Source of the DNA: Ructibacterium gallinarum
Lineage (GTDB): Bacteria; Bacillota; Clostridia; Monoglobales; Monoglobaceae
DNA: 64,000 bases
Reading direction: 5' to 3'
Assembly: GCF_014982785.1 (NCBI RefSeq)
Contig: NZ_JADCKB010000018.1
Span: 1-64,000 of the forward strand
Numbering within the stretch: the first letter of the stretch is position 1; every line of letters begins with the position of its first letter. Below, in pieces: positions 8,890 through 19,455 of this stretch. The position numbers and the translations under genes are program-made. The notes beneath the pieces were generated by a model. That model searched no databases, was not told the origin of the DNA, and saw only the letters and a list, made by a program, of their open reading frames with translations.

Positions 8890-10640
8890 TGTGTAAAATA
8901 CCTTTCTTTCAATTTGGCGGTTACATCAATACCGCCTAAATCATTTTCTTTGTAATACAGTCCGCATTCTTCGCTAAAGTATAGTCTAAGACGCTGATTT
9001 ACATTGTTTATACCATATTTTTCTATAGGTTCGTTTGGAATAAAACCTTTATTAAGAAGTTTATTTATTCTATCAATATCTCCGCCTCTGCCGTTATCAC
9101 TGACAGTAATATAAATATATCCTTCTTTTCTGAAGCCTGTAATATTTATTATACCTACATATTCAAATTTGTCAAAGCCGTGTACAATGCAGTTTTCAAC
9201 TAATGGTTGCAGAGTTAATTTGGCAATCTGACATTTGAGTATATTATTGTCAATATCAAATGTAACAATCAGTTTATCTTTAAAACGTATTTTTTGGATT
9301 TCGATATAGTATTGGATTTGATTAAGCTCATTTTCAATAGTTGTGAGTTCCATGCCTTTGTTAAGAGAATATCTGAAGAAACTGCCCAAGGCTGTTACAA
9401 TATGTGATATATCATCACAACCTGATTGCTGTGCCATCCAATTTACGGAATCAAGTGTATTATAAAGAAAGTGAGGGTTAATCTGCGCTTGCAGTGCCTT
9501 TAATTCTAATATTTTTTGCTGCTTAAACAAAGTATTAACGTCAGTAATCAGATTGTCCATAGTACTCATCATAACATTGAAAGAAGAATATAGCTTTCCT
9601 ATCTCATTTGTATAGGGCACTTCGCAACGGAAGGAGGTGTCTTTTTTGAAAAGTTTCATAATGGTACACAAATTATAAATAGGCTTGGTTATTGAATGAG
9701 ACATTAGCGACATCAATAACAGAGAAAGCAGAATGCTTATAATAGAGATAATTATAATAGTTCTCTCCATATATCGCCCAATAATGTTGAGGATACTTAA
9801 GTTAAAAATTCCGACAACGGAAAATTCAGTGTTACGGATAGCGGTTTTGCTCAAAATATAGCGTTGTCCGTTGTATGATTGTATTGTGTTTTGTGTGCTA
9901 TTGTCCGAAAGGAAATTCACGAGGGTAGTACTGTTTTTGATATCATCGAGATATGATTTATCAAACATACACACTAGCTGCGTATTATTTAGAAGAAGAA
10001 TATCTCCTGTATTGTGTAGCTGTATCTCGTTAATACTATTAAGGAATGAAGTCAAATCAATTTTAATGGTGGCAACGGCGATAGGGCTCTTAGTGTGAAA
10101 ATCGCGGATAAGCTGAGATGCTTGAATATATCCGTAAGTGCCGGATGTATGAAAAACCGACCAGAAAGTTTTTCCACCGTATTCTATACTCTTTTGATAC
10201 CAGACATCATTTTTAACCATTTCGTCGGATACGATGAGGCTGTCTGAATAAATCGAAGGGTATTCTGGACGATCTATTAGATATAGTTTTACTTCGGAAA
10301 TTTTTTTCTGAAGAATATCTGTTTTGCTAAGCTCGTCATTGAGGATGTTGACGCTATCAAAAACATCAATGTCCCTGTTGGTAATGGTAGAGATGATACT
10401 GGAATTAATTTGAATATTAAACAACAGTGTGTCAACGTACTCTGCTTGTGCGTAAATATTGTTGGATGCTAGAACCATAATTTGATTCACCTGATCCATA
10501 AGCTGAGAGCGAGAGATAGAGTTGAGCTTAACATATATCGTGATATACGACAGTGAAGTGCAAAACAAAATAACCAGTAGATAGGAGAGAAGGAGTTGCC
10601 TCTTAATTGATATATTGTAAAAAAATTTCATTTTTTTCAT
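8886..10640 (-). CDS. YesM-type sensor histidine kinase
   Basis: Membrane sensor kinase partnering the YesN-type regulator. It has a transmembrane helix near residues 13-36, an extracellular sensing domain to about 290, a second helix (IIIISIISILLSLLLMSL, ~290-315), a HAMP linker, a His_kinase domain with His390 in QINPHFLYNT, and a HATPase region with LQPLVENCIVHG and DNGRGG. I chose the ATG at 10640, preceded by TTGGAGGG; the open frame extends upstream to 10700 without a ribosome binding site. Length is 584 residues. Divergent from the first solute-binding lipoprotein gene, which may present ligand to it. Confidence 0.92.
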   Translation of the reverse strand: MKKMKFFYNISIKRQLLLSYLLVILFCTSLSYITIYVKLNSISRSQLMDQVNQIMVLASNNIYAQAEYVDTLLFNIQINSSIISTITNRDIDVFDSVNILNDELSKTDILQKKISEVKLYLIDRPEYPSIYSDSLIVSDEMVKNDVWYQKSIEYGGKTFWSVFHTSGTYGYIQASQLIRDFHTKSPIAVATIKIDLTSFLNSINEIQLHNTGDILLLNNTQLVCMFDKSYLDDIKNSTTLVNFLSDNSTQNTIQSYNGQRYILSKTAIRNTEFSVVGIFNLSILNIIGRYMERTIIIISIISILLSLLLMSLMSHSITKPIYNLCTIMKLFKKDTSFRCEVPYTNEIGKLYSSFNVMMSTMDNLITDVNTLFKQQKILELKALQAQINPHFLYNTLDSVNWMAQQSGCDDISHIVTALGSFFRYSLNKGMELTTIENELNQIQYYIEIQKIRFKDKLIVTFDIDNNILKCQIAKLTLQPLVENCIVHGFDKFEYVGIINITGFRKEGYIYITVSDNGRGGDIDRINKLLNKGFIPNEPIEKYGINNVNQRLRLYFSEECGLYYKENDLGGIDVTAKLKERYFTQ

Positions 10641-10823
10641 GGTAAAAACCCTCCAATTACCTAAAGCATAACAAAAAAACAATACTTTTTCAAGAGGCAA
10701 ATTAAAAATAAGAGATATACAACATAATTTTGTAAGATTACCTCATTATAAAAAATATTTTTCTATGGTATCATATTAACATAAAATGACTATAAGGCTT
10801 TGTATACGTAAGGAGGGAGGCAT

Positions 10824-11912
10824 TTGAAAACAATATTAGCTTTGCTCGGAATGGCAATTATAACTTTTTCTTTATCGGGATGTATTTCGAAACAGAAGGT
10901 AACAGAGAATGCGAACGTAGAAGTTATCACTATGCTTAAGCCAAAAGGAATGAGCGGAATAGAGCAGATAGTAGACAAATACGAAAAGATGCATAATAAC
11001 GTAATTATAAAAATAGTCGAAATAACCGATGACACAAACGAAGTTTATAAAACCTACACAGCAACACTGGATAGGAAGGATTCCGACATTGATATTTACC
11101 TGATAGATGAAATATGGACAGAGGAATTTGCAAAAAGTGGGTATCTTGAACCACTTGGTTTGGAATTATCGGGGGAAAAGTATGAGCCAAAGGCGATCGA
11201 AATGTTTACGTCAGAAGATACTGTATATGCACTTCCGTTCGCCTTTGATATTGGTATTCTGTTTTACAGAAAGGACAGAGTTGACAAAGCACCAATACAC
11301 TGGGGGGATGTTATAAACGGAAATCCACAGCCGATTTTTACTATGAAGGAGGACGAGGATCTTTTATGTGAAAGTATTGAACTGGGCAGATATTTAAAGG
11401 CTGCATATCCGTATTTTGTAGAGCAGGGCAAGGATGGTTGCGATAACTTGAAAAACAGGTTTAAAAAGGGTGATATTAATTATTATAGAGGATGGAGCAA
11501 GGAGTATGCCTATTTCGACGATTATGATTTTGAGATTGGAGGTAATGTTGGTGTAATGATCCCCGATATGCCGGTGCTAGGGGGATATGGGTTTGCAATC
11601 AGTGGCTTTTCCGAGAATAAGAAAACGGCACGCGACTTTCTGGCATATATGTCTGACAACCGTAATATCAGGGAAATGATGAAAATAGAACGGTATATTC
11701 CTGTTCAAAAAGAATTTCTGACGGATAAAATGTTTGTAGACTATAATCCTTGTATGAGGGAAATAGAAAACACGATAAAAAGGGCAGTAATCAGAAACAG
11801 TAATGATCAATATATCAAGAAGGCTTGGGCGTTGCAAAAGGAAATTTATACTGCAATTTGCGAGAATAAAGAACCCCCTGAGTTTAAAGAAATATATATA
11901 AAAGAAAATTAG
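10824..11912 (+). CDS. Extracellular solute-binding lipoprotein (family 1)
   Basis: Periplasmic-binding-protein-like lipoprotein for sugars. A lipobox LSGC (Cys20) follows a short hydrophobic signal. The rest fits family 1 binding proteins (VEVITMLKPKGMSGIEQIV, later YALPFAFDIGILFYRKD). It starts with TTG after AGGAGGGAGG. Length, 362 residues, is at the short end. It stands between a divergent YesM/YesN pair and a second, larger binding protein, so it may sense ligand for the kinase rather than feed the permease; that is inference. Confidence 0.8.
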   Translation: MKTILALLGMAIITFSLSGCISKQKVTENANVEVITMLKPKGMSGIEQIVDKYEKMHNNVIIKIVEITDDTNEVYKTYTATLDRKDSDIDIYLIDEIWTEEFAKSGYLEPLGLELSGEKYEPKAIEMFTSEDTVYALPFAFDIGILFYRKDRVDKAPIHWGDVINGNPQPIFTMKEDEDLLCESIELGRYLKAAYPYFVEQGKDGCDNLKNRFKKGDINYYRGWSKEYAYFDDYDFEIGGNVGVMIPDMPVLGGYGFAISGFSENKKTARDFLAYMSDNRNIREMMKIERYIPVQKEFLTDKMFVDYNPCMREIENTIKRAVIRNSNDQYIKKAWALQKEIYTAICENKEPPEFKEIYIKEN

Positions 11913-11926
11913 AAAGGAAGATTAAA

Positions 11927-13411
11927 ATGAAATTCAAAAAGATTACGTGTTTAATTGCAGCTGCATGTATGTTGTCTGTTGGCTTACAGGGTTGTGGAGG
12001 CAATGAAGGAATAAGGGAGGAGGATGTGAGTTCCGTACCAAAGGACATGTATGAAATTAATTGGTACATACAAGGTACTCCGCAAAGTGATACGCCATCA
12101 GTGGAAGCAAAAATTAATGAATATCTTGCTGATAAAATCAATGCAACTTTAAAGCTGCATATACTTGATGCAAGCCAATATTCACAGAAACTTGGTGTTA
12201 TGATAAATGCAGGAGAGTATTTTGATATGGCTTTTTGTGCAAGTTGGATGCTTGATTATAAAGCAAACGCAGCAAACGGTGCGTTTATTGCGTTAGATGA
12301 TATGCTTCCTAAATATTTACCAGAGACTTCAAAAATGCTTGGTAAAGATTATATAGATGCTGCAAAAGTGAATGGAAGGTTGTATGCATTGCCAGTTAAT
12401 AAAGAAAAAGCTTCGCAGGCAGGGTGGTTCTATAGGAAAGATATTGCTGAAAAATATAATATTGATATGAGTAGTATAAAAAGTTTTGAGGAGCTTGAAC
12501 CGTATTTGCTTAAAATTCAGAAAAATGAACCAGATATGAAATATCCGATTGATTGGAAAACAGACAATACTCCTCTTGCTTTTATTCAATATGAGTTGTT
12601 GGCTGGTCCTGCGGCGGTAATATACGGAAAATATGATGGTAAGGTGGTAAACTTTTACGAAACTGAAGAATATGAACAAGCTTGCAGAATTTCTAGAAAA
12701 TTCTTTGAGGATGGATTGATAAAAAAGGACGTTATGACATCAGGAGATTTTAATCAGAGAATTCAAGATGGAAAAACATTTTGTTGCGCATATCCTTTAA
12801 AGCCCGGAAAGGCAAAGGAAATGTCAGAAGATTACAAATTTGAAATGGATCAGGCGGAGGTAACTCCGATTATAGAAGATAATCAGGCGGCAACAGGCTC
12901 GATGACAGCAGTATCAAGAACATCTAAAAATCCTGTTCGTGTTCTTCGTTTCCTTGAGCTTTTGAATACAGATGAATATTTATATAATCTAGTGGTTTAC
13001 GGAATAGAGGGTAAACACTACAATATGACCGAGGACGGTTCCGTAGAGTTGATTCCACAGAGTTCATATACTCTTTCCGGGTCAGAATGGATGTTTGGAA
13101 ACGTATTTTTGGCAAAACTGAAAAAGGGTGAAGAATCTACGAAATTGGAGAATTTGAAGAAGTTTAACCAAGAAGCAGAAAAGCCTTTGTATTATGGATT
13201 TAAATTTGATGCTTCAAACGTAGATTTGGAAGCGGCCGCCTGTAAGAATGTAATAAACGAGTATAATCGTCAGGCGGTGTTGGGAGCAATAGACCCTGAT
13301 ACGGTTTTGCCGGAATTCAGAAAGAAACTTAAAGAAGCGGGCGCTGACAAAGTGGTTGAAGAAGCACAGAAACAGTATGATGCGTTTCTTGCTGAGAAAG
13401 AGAAAAAATAA
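11927..13411 (+). CDS. LplA-like sugar-binding lipoprotein of an ABC importer
   Basis: Binds oligosaccharide outside the cell for the permease pair encoded at 26.5-28.3 kb. The signal peptide ends at lipobox LQGC (Cys23). The body resembles LplA-type proteins (ADKINATLKLHILDASQYSQ, AGEYFDMAFCASW, NGRLYALPVNKE) and the C-terminal region resembles DUF3502, usual for LplA. Length is 494 residues. It follows the first binding protein by 14 bases with an AAAGGAAG ribosome binding site, so they form one operon. The matching permeases are separated from it by 13 kb of polysaccharide genes. Confidence 0.85.
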   Translation: MKFKKITCLIAAACMLSVGLQGCGGNEGIREEDVSSVPKDMYEINWYIQGTPQSDTPSVEAKINEYLADKINATLKLHILDASQYSQKLGVMINAGEYFDMAFCASWMLDYKANAANGAFIALDDMLPKYLPETSKMLGKDYIDAAKVNGRLYALPVNKEKASQAGWFYRKDIAEKYNIDMSSIKSFEELEPYLLKIQKNEPDMKYPIDWKTDNTPLAFIQYELLAGPAAVIYGKYDGKVVNFYETEEYEQACRISRKFFEDGLIKKDVMTSGDFNQRIQDGKTFCCAYPLKPGKAKEMSEDYKFEMDQAEVTPIIEDNQAATGSMTAVSRTSKNPVRVLRFLELLNTDEYLYNLVVYGIEGKHYNMTEDGSVELIPQSSYTLSGSEWMFGNVFLAKLKKGEESTKLENLKKFNQEAEKPLYYGFKFDASNVDLEAAACKNVINEYNRQAVLGAIDPDTVLPEFRKKLKEAGADKVVEEAQKQYDAFLAEKEKK

Positions 13412-13491
13412 GTTTTTACCTTCAAATCTCATACCAAAAATGAAAAACCTTTATTTCTGAAAAGGTCAATGTCGACTGCGGTCAAAAAAAT

Positions 13492-13605
13492 AAAACTTTT
13501 GCTATGGTTATACCTCACCTAATTTTCCTGCTGATTATGGATGCATTGGCTGGCGGGTGGGAGAATTTTAAAAATCACATAGGAGATCTGTGCAATTATA
13601 AATAA
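13492..13605 (+). pseudogene. Possible remnant of an LplB-type permease
   Basis: Between the binding protein and the first large secreted protein, one frame reads KTFAMVIPHLIFLLIMD. This resembles the first membrane helix region of LplB permeases (compare SLFTMLIPGLIHLILF in the intact permease at 26.5 kb). It is followed by WENFKNH and a stop. If correct, the ancestral order was binding protein then permease, as in normal lpl operons, and the permease was lost here. The match is short, so this is tentative. The remainder of 13412-13703 shows no gene. Confidence 0.3.
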
Positions 13606-13703
13606 AATTGGAATATAATAAATATTTAACTGATTAGTAGCTAAAACAATGAGCCTGCGGTTAAAAATCGTATTTAATACCGTTTCAGCAATAGGGAGGT
13701 AAA

Positions 13704-16067
13704 ATGATGTATAAAAAAATATTTTTGCAACTGATTATTATTTTGTGTATGCACGTATTTCTCTGCTTTTATGTAAGTGCAGAGGAGACATCTGAAATAT
13801 TACTCGAGGATAATTTTGAAAGCTACGGAGTAGAAGGAAGCGGTGTGGACGAGGACCGGAAAGCAATTAATCCGGTTAAGGCTGAAAACGATGGAAGCTG
13901 CTGGTTTAATCTGGAGGCCTCTTCAAAAAGAGGAACTATAATTCGTTCTGAGACAACAGGCAATCATTACCTGTCTCTTTGGAGACAAACAAAACCGGAG
14001 GTGATCTTGACAAGCATTGCAAAAGCAGTTGGGCAGGAGCATATCGTGGCGAAAAATAAAGAATATACCTTTGCTGTACGCTTAAATCTTCCAAAACACG
14101 AATCATCTCTCGCATCAGAAGGGTGCAGCTATAAGCTGGCATTGTCGGAAGCAGCCGATGCGTCAAACGCATTACCGCTTGTGGTGATTAACTCAGACAA
14201 GGACACAGCGACAATTTCTTTGGGAGGGACAGATACCGGCAAGAGGTTGTTACCGGAAAGATGGTATGAGCTTAAAGTGGTTATTGCCTTGGTGAACGGA
14301 AAAGCGTATCTTAGCACCTATATCGATTCGGAGCCTTGCGTTGAATATAGAGAAATGAGCCTGTCAGAAAACGAGCTCGAAGTGGTGAGAAAATATCTGA
14401 CGGTGGAGGCGAATTTGCAAGAAATGCCTGATGAAAGATCCAAAGAAACTATAAGGATTGACGATATTAACTTTAAGGTCGACGAGATTGCTGCGCCGCC
14501 GTTGGTTGCAACATTTTCTCCTGCGACCGGAAGTATGGTAACTGACAGCAGTGCGCCGGTATCTGTGGATTTCGGAAGTGAAATAGAAAACGTTACAGAA
14601 CAGCATGTAACAATTAGTAATGCTGGAAAGATAGAATCTGTTAAAATGAATGAGACTTGTACAGGCTTTGAGGTAAGGTTTGCAGGACTAAAGGAAGGTA
14701 CTCTTTATAATGTTGGTTTCAGTGTGGCACGTCCGGGAGAGAATATGCAGGATTTTACATATATCTTTACATATACAGGAAACCGTGAACGATATGTTTT
14801 CGATTGGTTTGACAGCTATGGAATAGATGGAAGCGGGCTTGACGAAAACGGAAAGGGAATAAATCCTATTAGCGCAACGGAAAGTTATGGCATATGGTAT
14901 GATAAAGAGGCGGCTTCCAAACGTGGGGCTGTTATATTGCAGAACGAATATAAAATTCCTGAATTGGTATTTTGTTTGCAGTCTCAAAACAAGGTTATAC
15001 GGACGCAGATGTCATCGCTGTTGAAAAGTGATGCTTCAGCGTTGGGTGTTCCAAATGGTGTTTATGAGTTAAATGCAGGATTTATGATTCCGTATGGATC
15101 GGACGCAGTGGGACTTAGAGGAGATTGTTATGCAAAGGTAGGTCTTGGCAATGAGAGTACAGTAAATAATTTGTTCTGTATTGATTATGCAGACGGGAAA
15201 AATCGTATAAGCTTCCTTGGCAGCGAAAAAACAGCGGATTTAAACGAAAATCGAGCATACTATGTTAAAATAATAATTTATCCCGAAAATGGGAAGTATA
15301 CAGCAGATGCATTTGTTGCGAACGAGTTTAACGAAACCGTACAGGTGTTAAATCGTGAGCCTGTTCAAATAAATGAGCTGGCACAAATGAAACGCTTAAT
15401 GATAGATGTAAACGGTTATGACAGCGAGAAATTCGCTAAGTTGTTTATCCTGAAAGGGATTGATTTTCAATGCTGCTTTACTCCAAAGCTTCTTTGGTGT
15501 GATGCGAGCGGAAAAACGTTGACAATGGATAACAATACTATTATAGCTGAATTTGATACTCCTGCTCCCGAAGAATTAAATTGCTATTCAATTGATAATG
15601 GAGCACAGGTAGTTAAGGCGGAACGTTTAAATGAAAATAAAATTAAGCTGACAATAGAGGGCTTAAAGAATTCGGAAAGGTATGTGTTATCTTTCCCTGG
15701 GGTAAAGAATGACGATGGTTATAGCTGTCTTAATAGTGTAATGTTTGAAGTTGAAAATAAAATAGAAGTAACGGACATCACGCTTGGGAACAGTATGCTT
15801 GTATCAGGAGAAAACAAATTCAGCGTTAAGCTTAAAAACACTACAGATGAACAGCTTACAGCCGTATTGGTATTGCTTGTATGTTATGGTAAGGATAGTG
15901 AGTATGAAATTGAACAGATAGTGACCCGGAAAAAAGAAAGTGTATCAGGGGATGATAGCATCCATGCTTCTTTTGAGCTGGAAACTGCCGAGAATAGATT
16001 TATAAAAGCCTTTTTACTTGATAATATAACTGATATGCGACCGATTTATGGAGAGATAAGATATTAA
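13704..16067 (+). CDS. Large secreted protein with two copies of an unnamed candidate binding module
   Basis: A 787-residue secreted protein with signal peptide (about 1-25) and no catalytic signature that I can see. It is modular. A ~215-residue module at 36-255 is followed by an Ig-like SbsA/Big-type segment (~260-360). A second copy of the module starts at residue 367 and runs to ~590, then another Ig-like part and a C-terminal domain (~690-787). The modules share DNF/DWF, SYG, GSG(V/L)DE, INP and KRG(T/A) positions; a third copy is in the adjacent xylanase. I infer a polysaccharide-binding or cell-surface scaffold role. It is first in a run of same-strand genes and starts after GGGAGG. 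Confidence 0.6.
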   Translation: MMYKKIFLQLIIILCMHVFLCFYVSAEETSEILLEDNFESYGVEGSGVDEDRKAINPVKAENDGSCWFNLEASSKRGTIIRSETTGNHYLSLWRQTKPEVILTSIAKAVGQEHIVAKNKEYTFAVRLNLPKHESSLASEGCSYKLALSEAADASNALPLVVINSDKDTATISLGGTDTGKRLLPERWYELKVVIALVNGKAYLSTYIDSEPCVEYREMSLSENELEVVRKYLTVEANLQEMPDERSKETIRIDDINFKVDEIAAPPLVATFSPATGSMVTDSSAPVSVDFGSEIENVTEQHVTISNAGKIESVKMNETCTGFEVRFAGLKEGTLYNVGFSVARPGENMQDFTYIFTYTGNRERYVFDWFDSYGIDGSGLDENGKGINPISATESYGIWYDKEAASKRGAVILQNEYKIPELVFCLQSQNKVIRTQMSSLLKSDASALGVPNGVYELNAGFMIPYGSDAVGLRGDCYAKVGLGNESTVNNLFCIDYADGKNRISFLGSEKTADLNENRAYYVKIIIYPENGKYTADAFVANEFNETVQVLNREPVQINELAQMKRLMIDVNGYDSEKFAKLFILKGIDFQCCFTPKLLWCDASGKTLTMDNNTIIAEFDTPAPEELNCYSIDNGAQVVKAERLNENKIKLTIEGLKNSERYVLSFPGVKNDDGYSCLNSVMFEVENKIEVTDITLGNSMLVSGENKFSVKLKNTTDEQLTAVLVLLVCYGKDSEYEIEQIVTRKKESVSGDDSIHASFELETAENRFIKAFLLDNITDMRPIYGEIRY

Positions 16068-16084
16068 AACAGGAGTAAGAGATT

Positions 16085-19000
16085 ATGAAAAGAGCAATAA
16101 TAGCGATACTATATGTAATTATTATAATGACAACTGTTACTGTGTATGCGACTGTTACTGCTTCAGGCTTCATAAGCATATGCGAAGAACAATGTGAACT
16201 TAAAACATCTCCTGTTACATCAAATGATATAACTTATTATCCTATAGGCGAGATTGCAGAAAAACTGGGGATGTCAGTAGCAAAAAGCGACTCCGGAATA
16301 GTTATTTCGGTTAATAACCATTATGCTGAGTTTGTACCGCAAAGCGAATCGGCGGTGATGGATATGGTGTCTATACCTGCAAAGAGTTTGTATCGCATAA
16401 ATAATGATCTCCTGGTTGAAGAAGGATTTTTTATAAACTATATGAAGTATATGGGTGCAGAGTGTTTTAAGGAAACAGTACTTACGTTTTCATCAGTTCC
16501 GGGAATTGAAGATACGGGGAAAATGGAAAGCGAGGATATATTTTACGGAAAGCTGAACAAAACAGGAACACTTATTGAGAGCGAGCAGCTTTTTACCGCA
16601 ACAAAAATCGGAGGCAGCAATCTGCAGACGGAGGTTGTTGAGTTAAAAGAAAATGAGGTAGAGGACTGTACCGAGGCATTAAAAATAACAACAATTTCAG
16701 AACCTACAGCGGTTTATGATTATCAGCTTAAAATGTATCCGCAGCGGGATTTGCAAAGTGGTCATTTTGCTTTATTGTCATATTGGGCAAAGGCAATTGA
16801 CATTTCAGATGAGTCCGGGTATGCATATGCCGGGCCGTGTTACGAACAAAATTATGGCGAATACAAGAAAGCCGGCTCAGCAAACCATGAAATTGAAATG
16901 AGTGGAAACTGGAAAAAGTACTATATGCTTATATCTGCGAATGATGAGGATTACTTGAAAAATACCTCGCGATTTAATATGCGATTTGGATACAAGCCGC
17001 AAACTATTTTAATAGCGGGATTAAAGGTTGAACTTCTGGAGGAAGGATATACAAAGGAAGATGTTACATATGCTTATACAGAAAATCCTACATACGAGGG
17101 CAGAGAGGAAGGCGCTTTGTGGCGTGATGAGGCATTAAAACGCATAGAAAAGAACAGAAAAACCAGCATAACAGTCAATGTAAGCGATGAAAACGGAAAC
17201 CCCATTAAAGATGCAGAAGTCAAAGCGGAAATGATAAAAAATGACTTTATATTTGGGACAGCGGTACATAATAATCTTCTTCAGTCATCAGTAATCGATG
17301 GTGCAAGTGATAATGCAAAACTTTATGCGGAAAATGTGCTGAAACATTTTAATACCGTTGTTTATGATACGGCAGGAAAATGGCCGACAATTGAAAGTGA
17401 CCGCGCGCGGTATGCAACAGGAATTTATAACTGGTCAGAAGAAAACAATATTAACGTGAGAGGTCATGCACTTTTCTGGGACAATTTAAAGTATTATTCG
17501 GAATCATTTAAGCAGGCGTGGGATTTTATGACAGACGATGAACGATATTGGCGGGTTCAGGAACACATTAATGAAAATATGACCTATTTTGGAAACAACA
17601 TAAAACAATGGGATTTGCTAAACGAGCCACTGGCAAATAGAAATTTGATTAATAGGATAGGTGTTGAAAAAACGGCCGATTTGTTTAAAATAGCAAAGAA
17701 AATAGCTCCTAATGTTTCGTTTTATGTTAATGAAACAGGCATAAATGGTAATCATGCAAATTGGTTACAGACACGAAAACTTGCCAGCTTTGTAAAAAAA
17801 CTTAACGATAGCGGAGCTCAGGTAGATGGTATTGGAATACAGGCACACTGCGGAACGGTGCTGCGGTACCCACAGGAATTTTATAATCAACTTGATTATC
17901 TTGCTACAGAAAGTAGTGTTCACGAAATTGCCGTAACAGAATATGATTTTACGGTAGATGATGAAGAATTGGCGGCTGATAATCTACGGGATATGCTTAT
18001 TGCTACATACAGTCATCCAAAAGCAACGGGATTCTTGACTTGGGGTTTTTGGGATAGTCAACATTGGAAAAACAACGCACCGTTTTTTTACAGTAACTGG
18101 ATGCCTAAGCAGGCACTGTCCGTATGGGACAATTATGTGAATGGTGAGTGGAAAACTTCTGTATCAGGGAAAAGTGATACGATGGGTGTGTTTAGTTTCA
18201 AAGGACATAAAGGTGAATATAGTTTGACAATAAAATATGGGGATTCTGAAGCAAATGCAGTGTTTAATACTGATAAGTTGGGAATTATTAATGTAAAAAT
18301 TGGAGATGAAATTACAATCATTCCGGACAGTATCCCGAATATTAAAAACATGCTTAATTCAGAGGATTATCTCAAATATCGTTCTGATTATATGCTGCAA
18401 GATAACGGAGAAATTGAAGGTACAGGTATAAAAATTCCTGCGTATCAACAGCCTGAGGAATATGACAGTAGTATTATAAAAGGAAATAATGAAGGCTTTA
18501 CGCATGTTAATATATATGACGATTTCAGTGATTATGGAACAGACGGAAAGGATGAGAATGGGACATATATAAATCCGGTAACAAACTCAAATGTTTATGG
18601 TAATTGGTATGGCGCACAAGCATACGATAAGCGCGGCACGGTGATTAACAATGTTGACGGTAGATATTGCCTGAGCTTTTATAGACAGAAAAACCCCGAG
18701 GTGTTTAAGAGCTGTTTAAGCCAGATTTTAAAGCCCAACGGATTTCCAATTGATACGAAAAGTGAAGCATATGAATTCAATATGAGTTTTCAAGTTCCTT
18801 ATGAAGAAAAGGCGATAGGCTTGCGTTATGGCAGATATGTACAAATAGCATTGTCAAGAACTGCCGATGGTATGGGAGAGCAGTCTATTGTTTCCGTAGT
18901 TTCTAACAGCGCAGATGCAACATCGCCTATATTGAGATACGGAATTAATGGGCAGGAATTGCTTAAAGAAAATACATGGTATACACTGTCGCTCAGCATG

Positions 19001-19447
19001 ATTCCAAATGGAACAGGAGAAATGATTGTTTCGGGAACTTTAAATAATTCTAATGAAACTATATTCCTGCCGGAACAGACGGTATATTATGGAAATGATT
19101 TGCGGTTCCTTAGGATGATTGTAAATTCATATGCGAGTGAAGAATATACACGTAGAACTTTTGATTTGGGTAGCATAGAATTTGAAAAAATAGAGATTAC
19201 ACCATTGATATGTTTTGACGGACAGACGGCTATTTTCAATGGAAGCAAAGGGCAATGGCAATGTGCTGCAGTTTATGAAAAGGGTACAGATAAGCTTATT
19301 GAAGCAAGAATAAAAATGGTTGAGGTGGATGATGTTGCGGATACAGTAACTGTTACAACAGCATTAGATGATAATGTATATGCGCGGGCATTTTTATGGG
19401 AAGAAAATATGAAGCCGATTGCTTTTGCCGAATGGAAGAAGGAGTGA
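16085..19447 (+). CDS. Multidomain secreted GH10 endo-1,4-beta-xylanase
   Basis: Extracellular enzyme cutting the xylan backbone. Order: signal peptide (1-23); copper-amine-oxidase-like N-terminal domain (~30-140, a wall-associated domain in Firmicutes, not an oxidase); carbohydrate-binding-like domain (~165-325, with GPCYEQNYGEY and NWKKYYMLIS); GH10 barrel (~340-690) with acid/base Glu514 in WDLLNEP and nucleophile Glu619 in VTEYDF; a small beta domain; the ~215-residue module shared with the upstream protein (from residue 813); and a C-terminal domain ending AFLWEENMKPIA. Length is 1,120 residues. It lies 17 bases after the previous gene and is a tandem duplicate of the next one. Confidence 0.93.
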   Translation: MKRAIIAILYVIIIMTTVTVYATVTASGFISICEEQCELKTSPVTSNDITYYPIGEIAEKLGMSVAKSDSGIVISVNNHYAEFVPQSESAVMDMVSIPAKSLYRINNDLLVEEGFFINYMKYMGAECFKETVLTFSSVPGIEDTGKMESEDIFYGKLNKTGTLIESEQLFTATKIGGSNLQTEVVELKENEVEDCTEALKITTISEPTAVYDYQLKMYPQRDLQSGHFALLSYWAKAIDISDESGYAYAGPCYEQNYGEYKKAGSANHEIEMSGNWKKYYMLISANDEDYLKNTSRFNMRFGYKPQTILIAGLKVELLEEGYTKEDVTYAYTENPTYEGREEGALWRDEALKRIEKNRKTSITVNVSDENGNPIKDAEVKAEMIKNDFIFGTAVHNNLLQSSVIDGASDNAKLYAENVLKHFNTVVYDTAGKWPTIESDRARYATGIYNWSEENNINVRGHALFWDNLKYYSESFKQAWDFMTDDERYWRVQEHINENMTYFGNNIKQWDLLNEPLANRNLINRIGVEKTADLFKIAKKIAPNVSFYVNETGINGNHANWLQTRKLASFVKKLNDSGAQVDGIGIQAHCGTVLRYPQEFYNQLDYLATESSVHEIAVTEYDFTVDDEELAADNLRDMLIATYSHPKATGFLTWGFWDSQHWKNNAPFFYSNWMPKQALSVWDNYVNGEWKTSVSGKSDTMGVFSFKGHKGEYSLTIKYGDSEANAVFNTDKLGIINVKIGDEITIIPDSIPNIKNMLNSEDYLKYRSDYMLQDNGEIEGTGIKIPAYQQPEEYDSSIIKGNNEGFTHVNIYDDFSDYGTDGKDENGTYINPVTNSNVYGNWYGAQAYDKRGTVINNVDGRYCLSFYRQKNPEVFKSCLSQILKPNGFPIDTKSEAYEFNMSFQVPYEEKAIGLRYGRYVQIALSRTADGMGEQSIVSVVSNSADATSPILRYGINGQELLKENTWYTLSLSMIPNGTGEMIVSGTLNNSNETIFLPEQTVYYGNDLRFLRMIVNSYASEEYTRRTFDLGSIEFEKIEITPLICFDGQTAIFNGSKGQWQCAAVYEKGTDKLIEARIKMVEVDDVADTVTVTTALDDNVYARAFLWEENMKPIAFAEWKKE

Positions 19448-19455
19448 TTATATTT

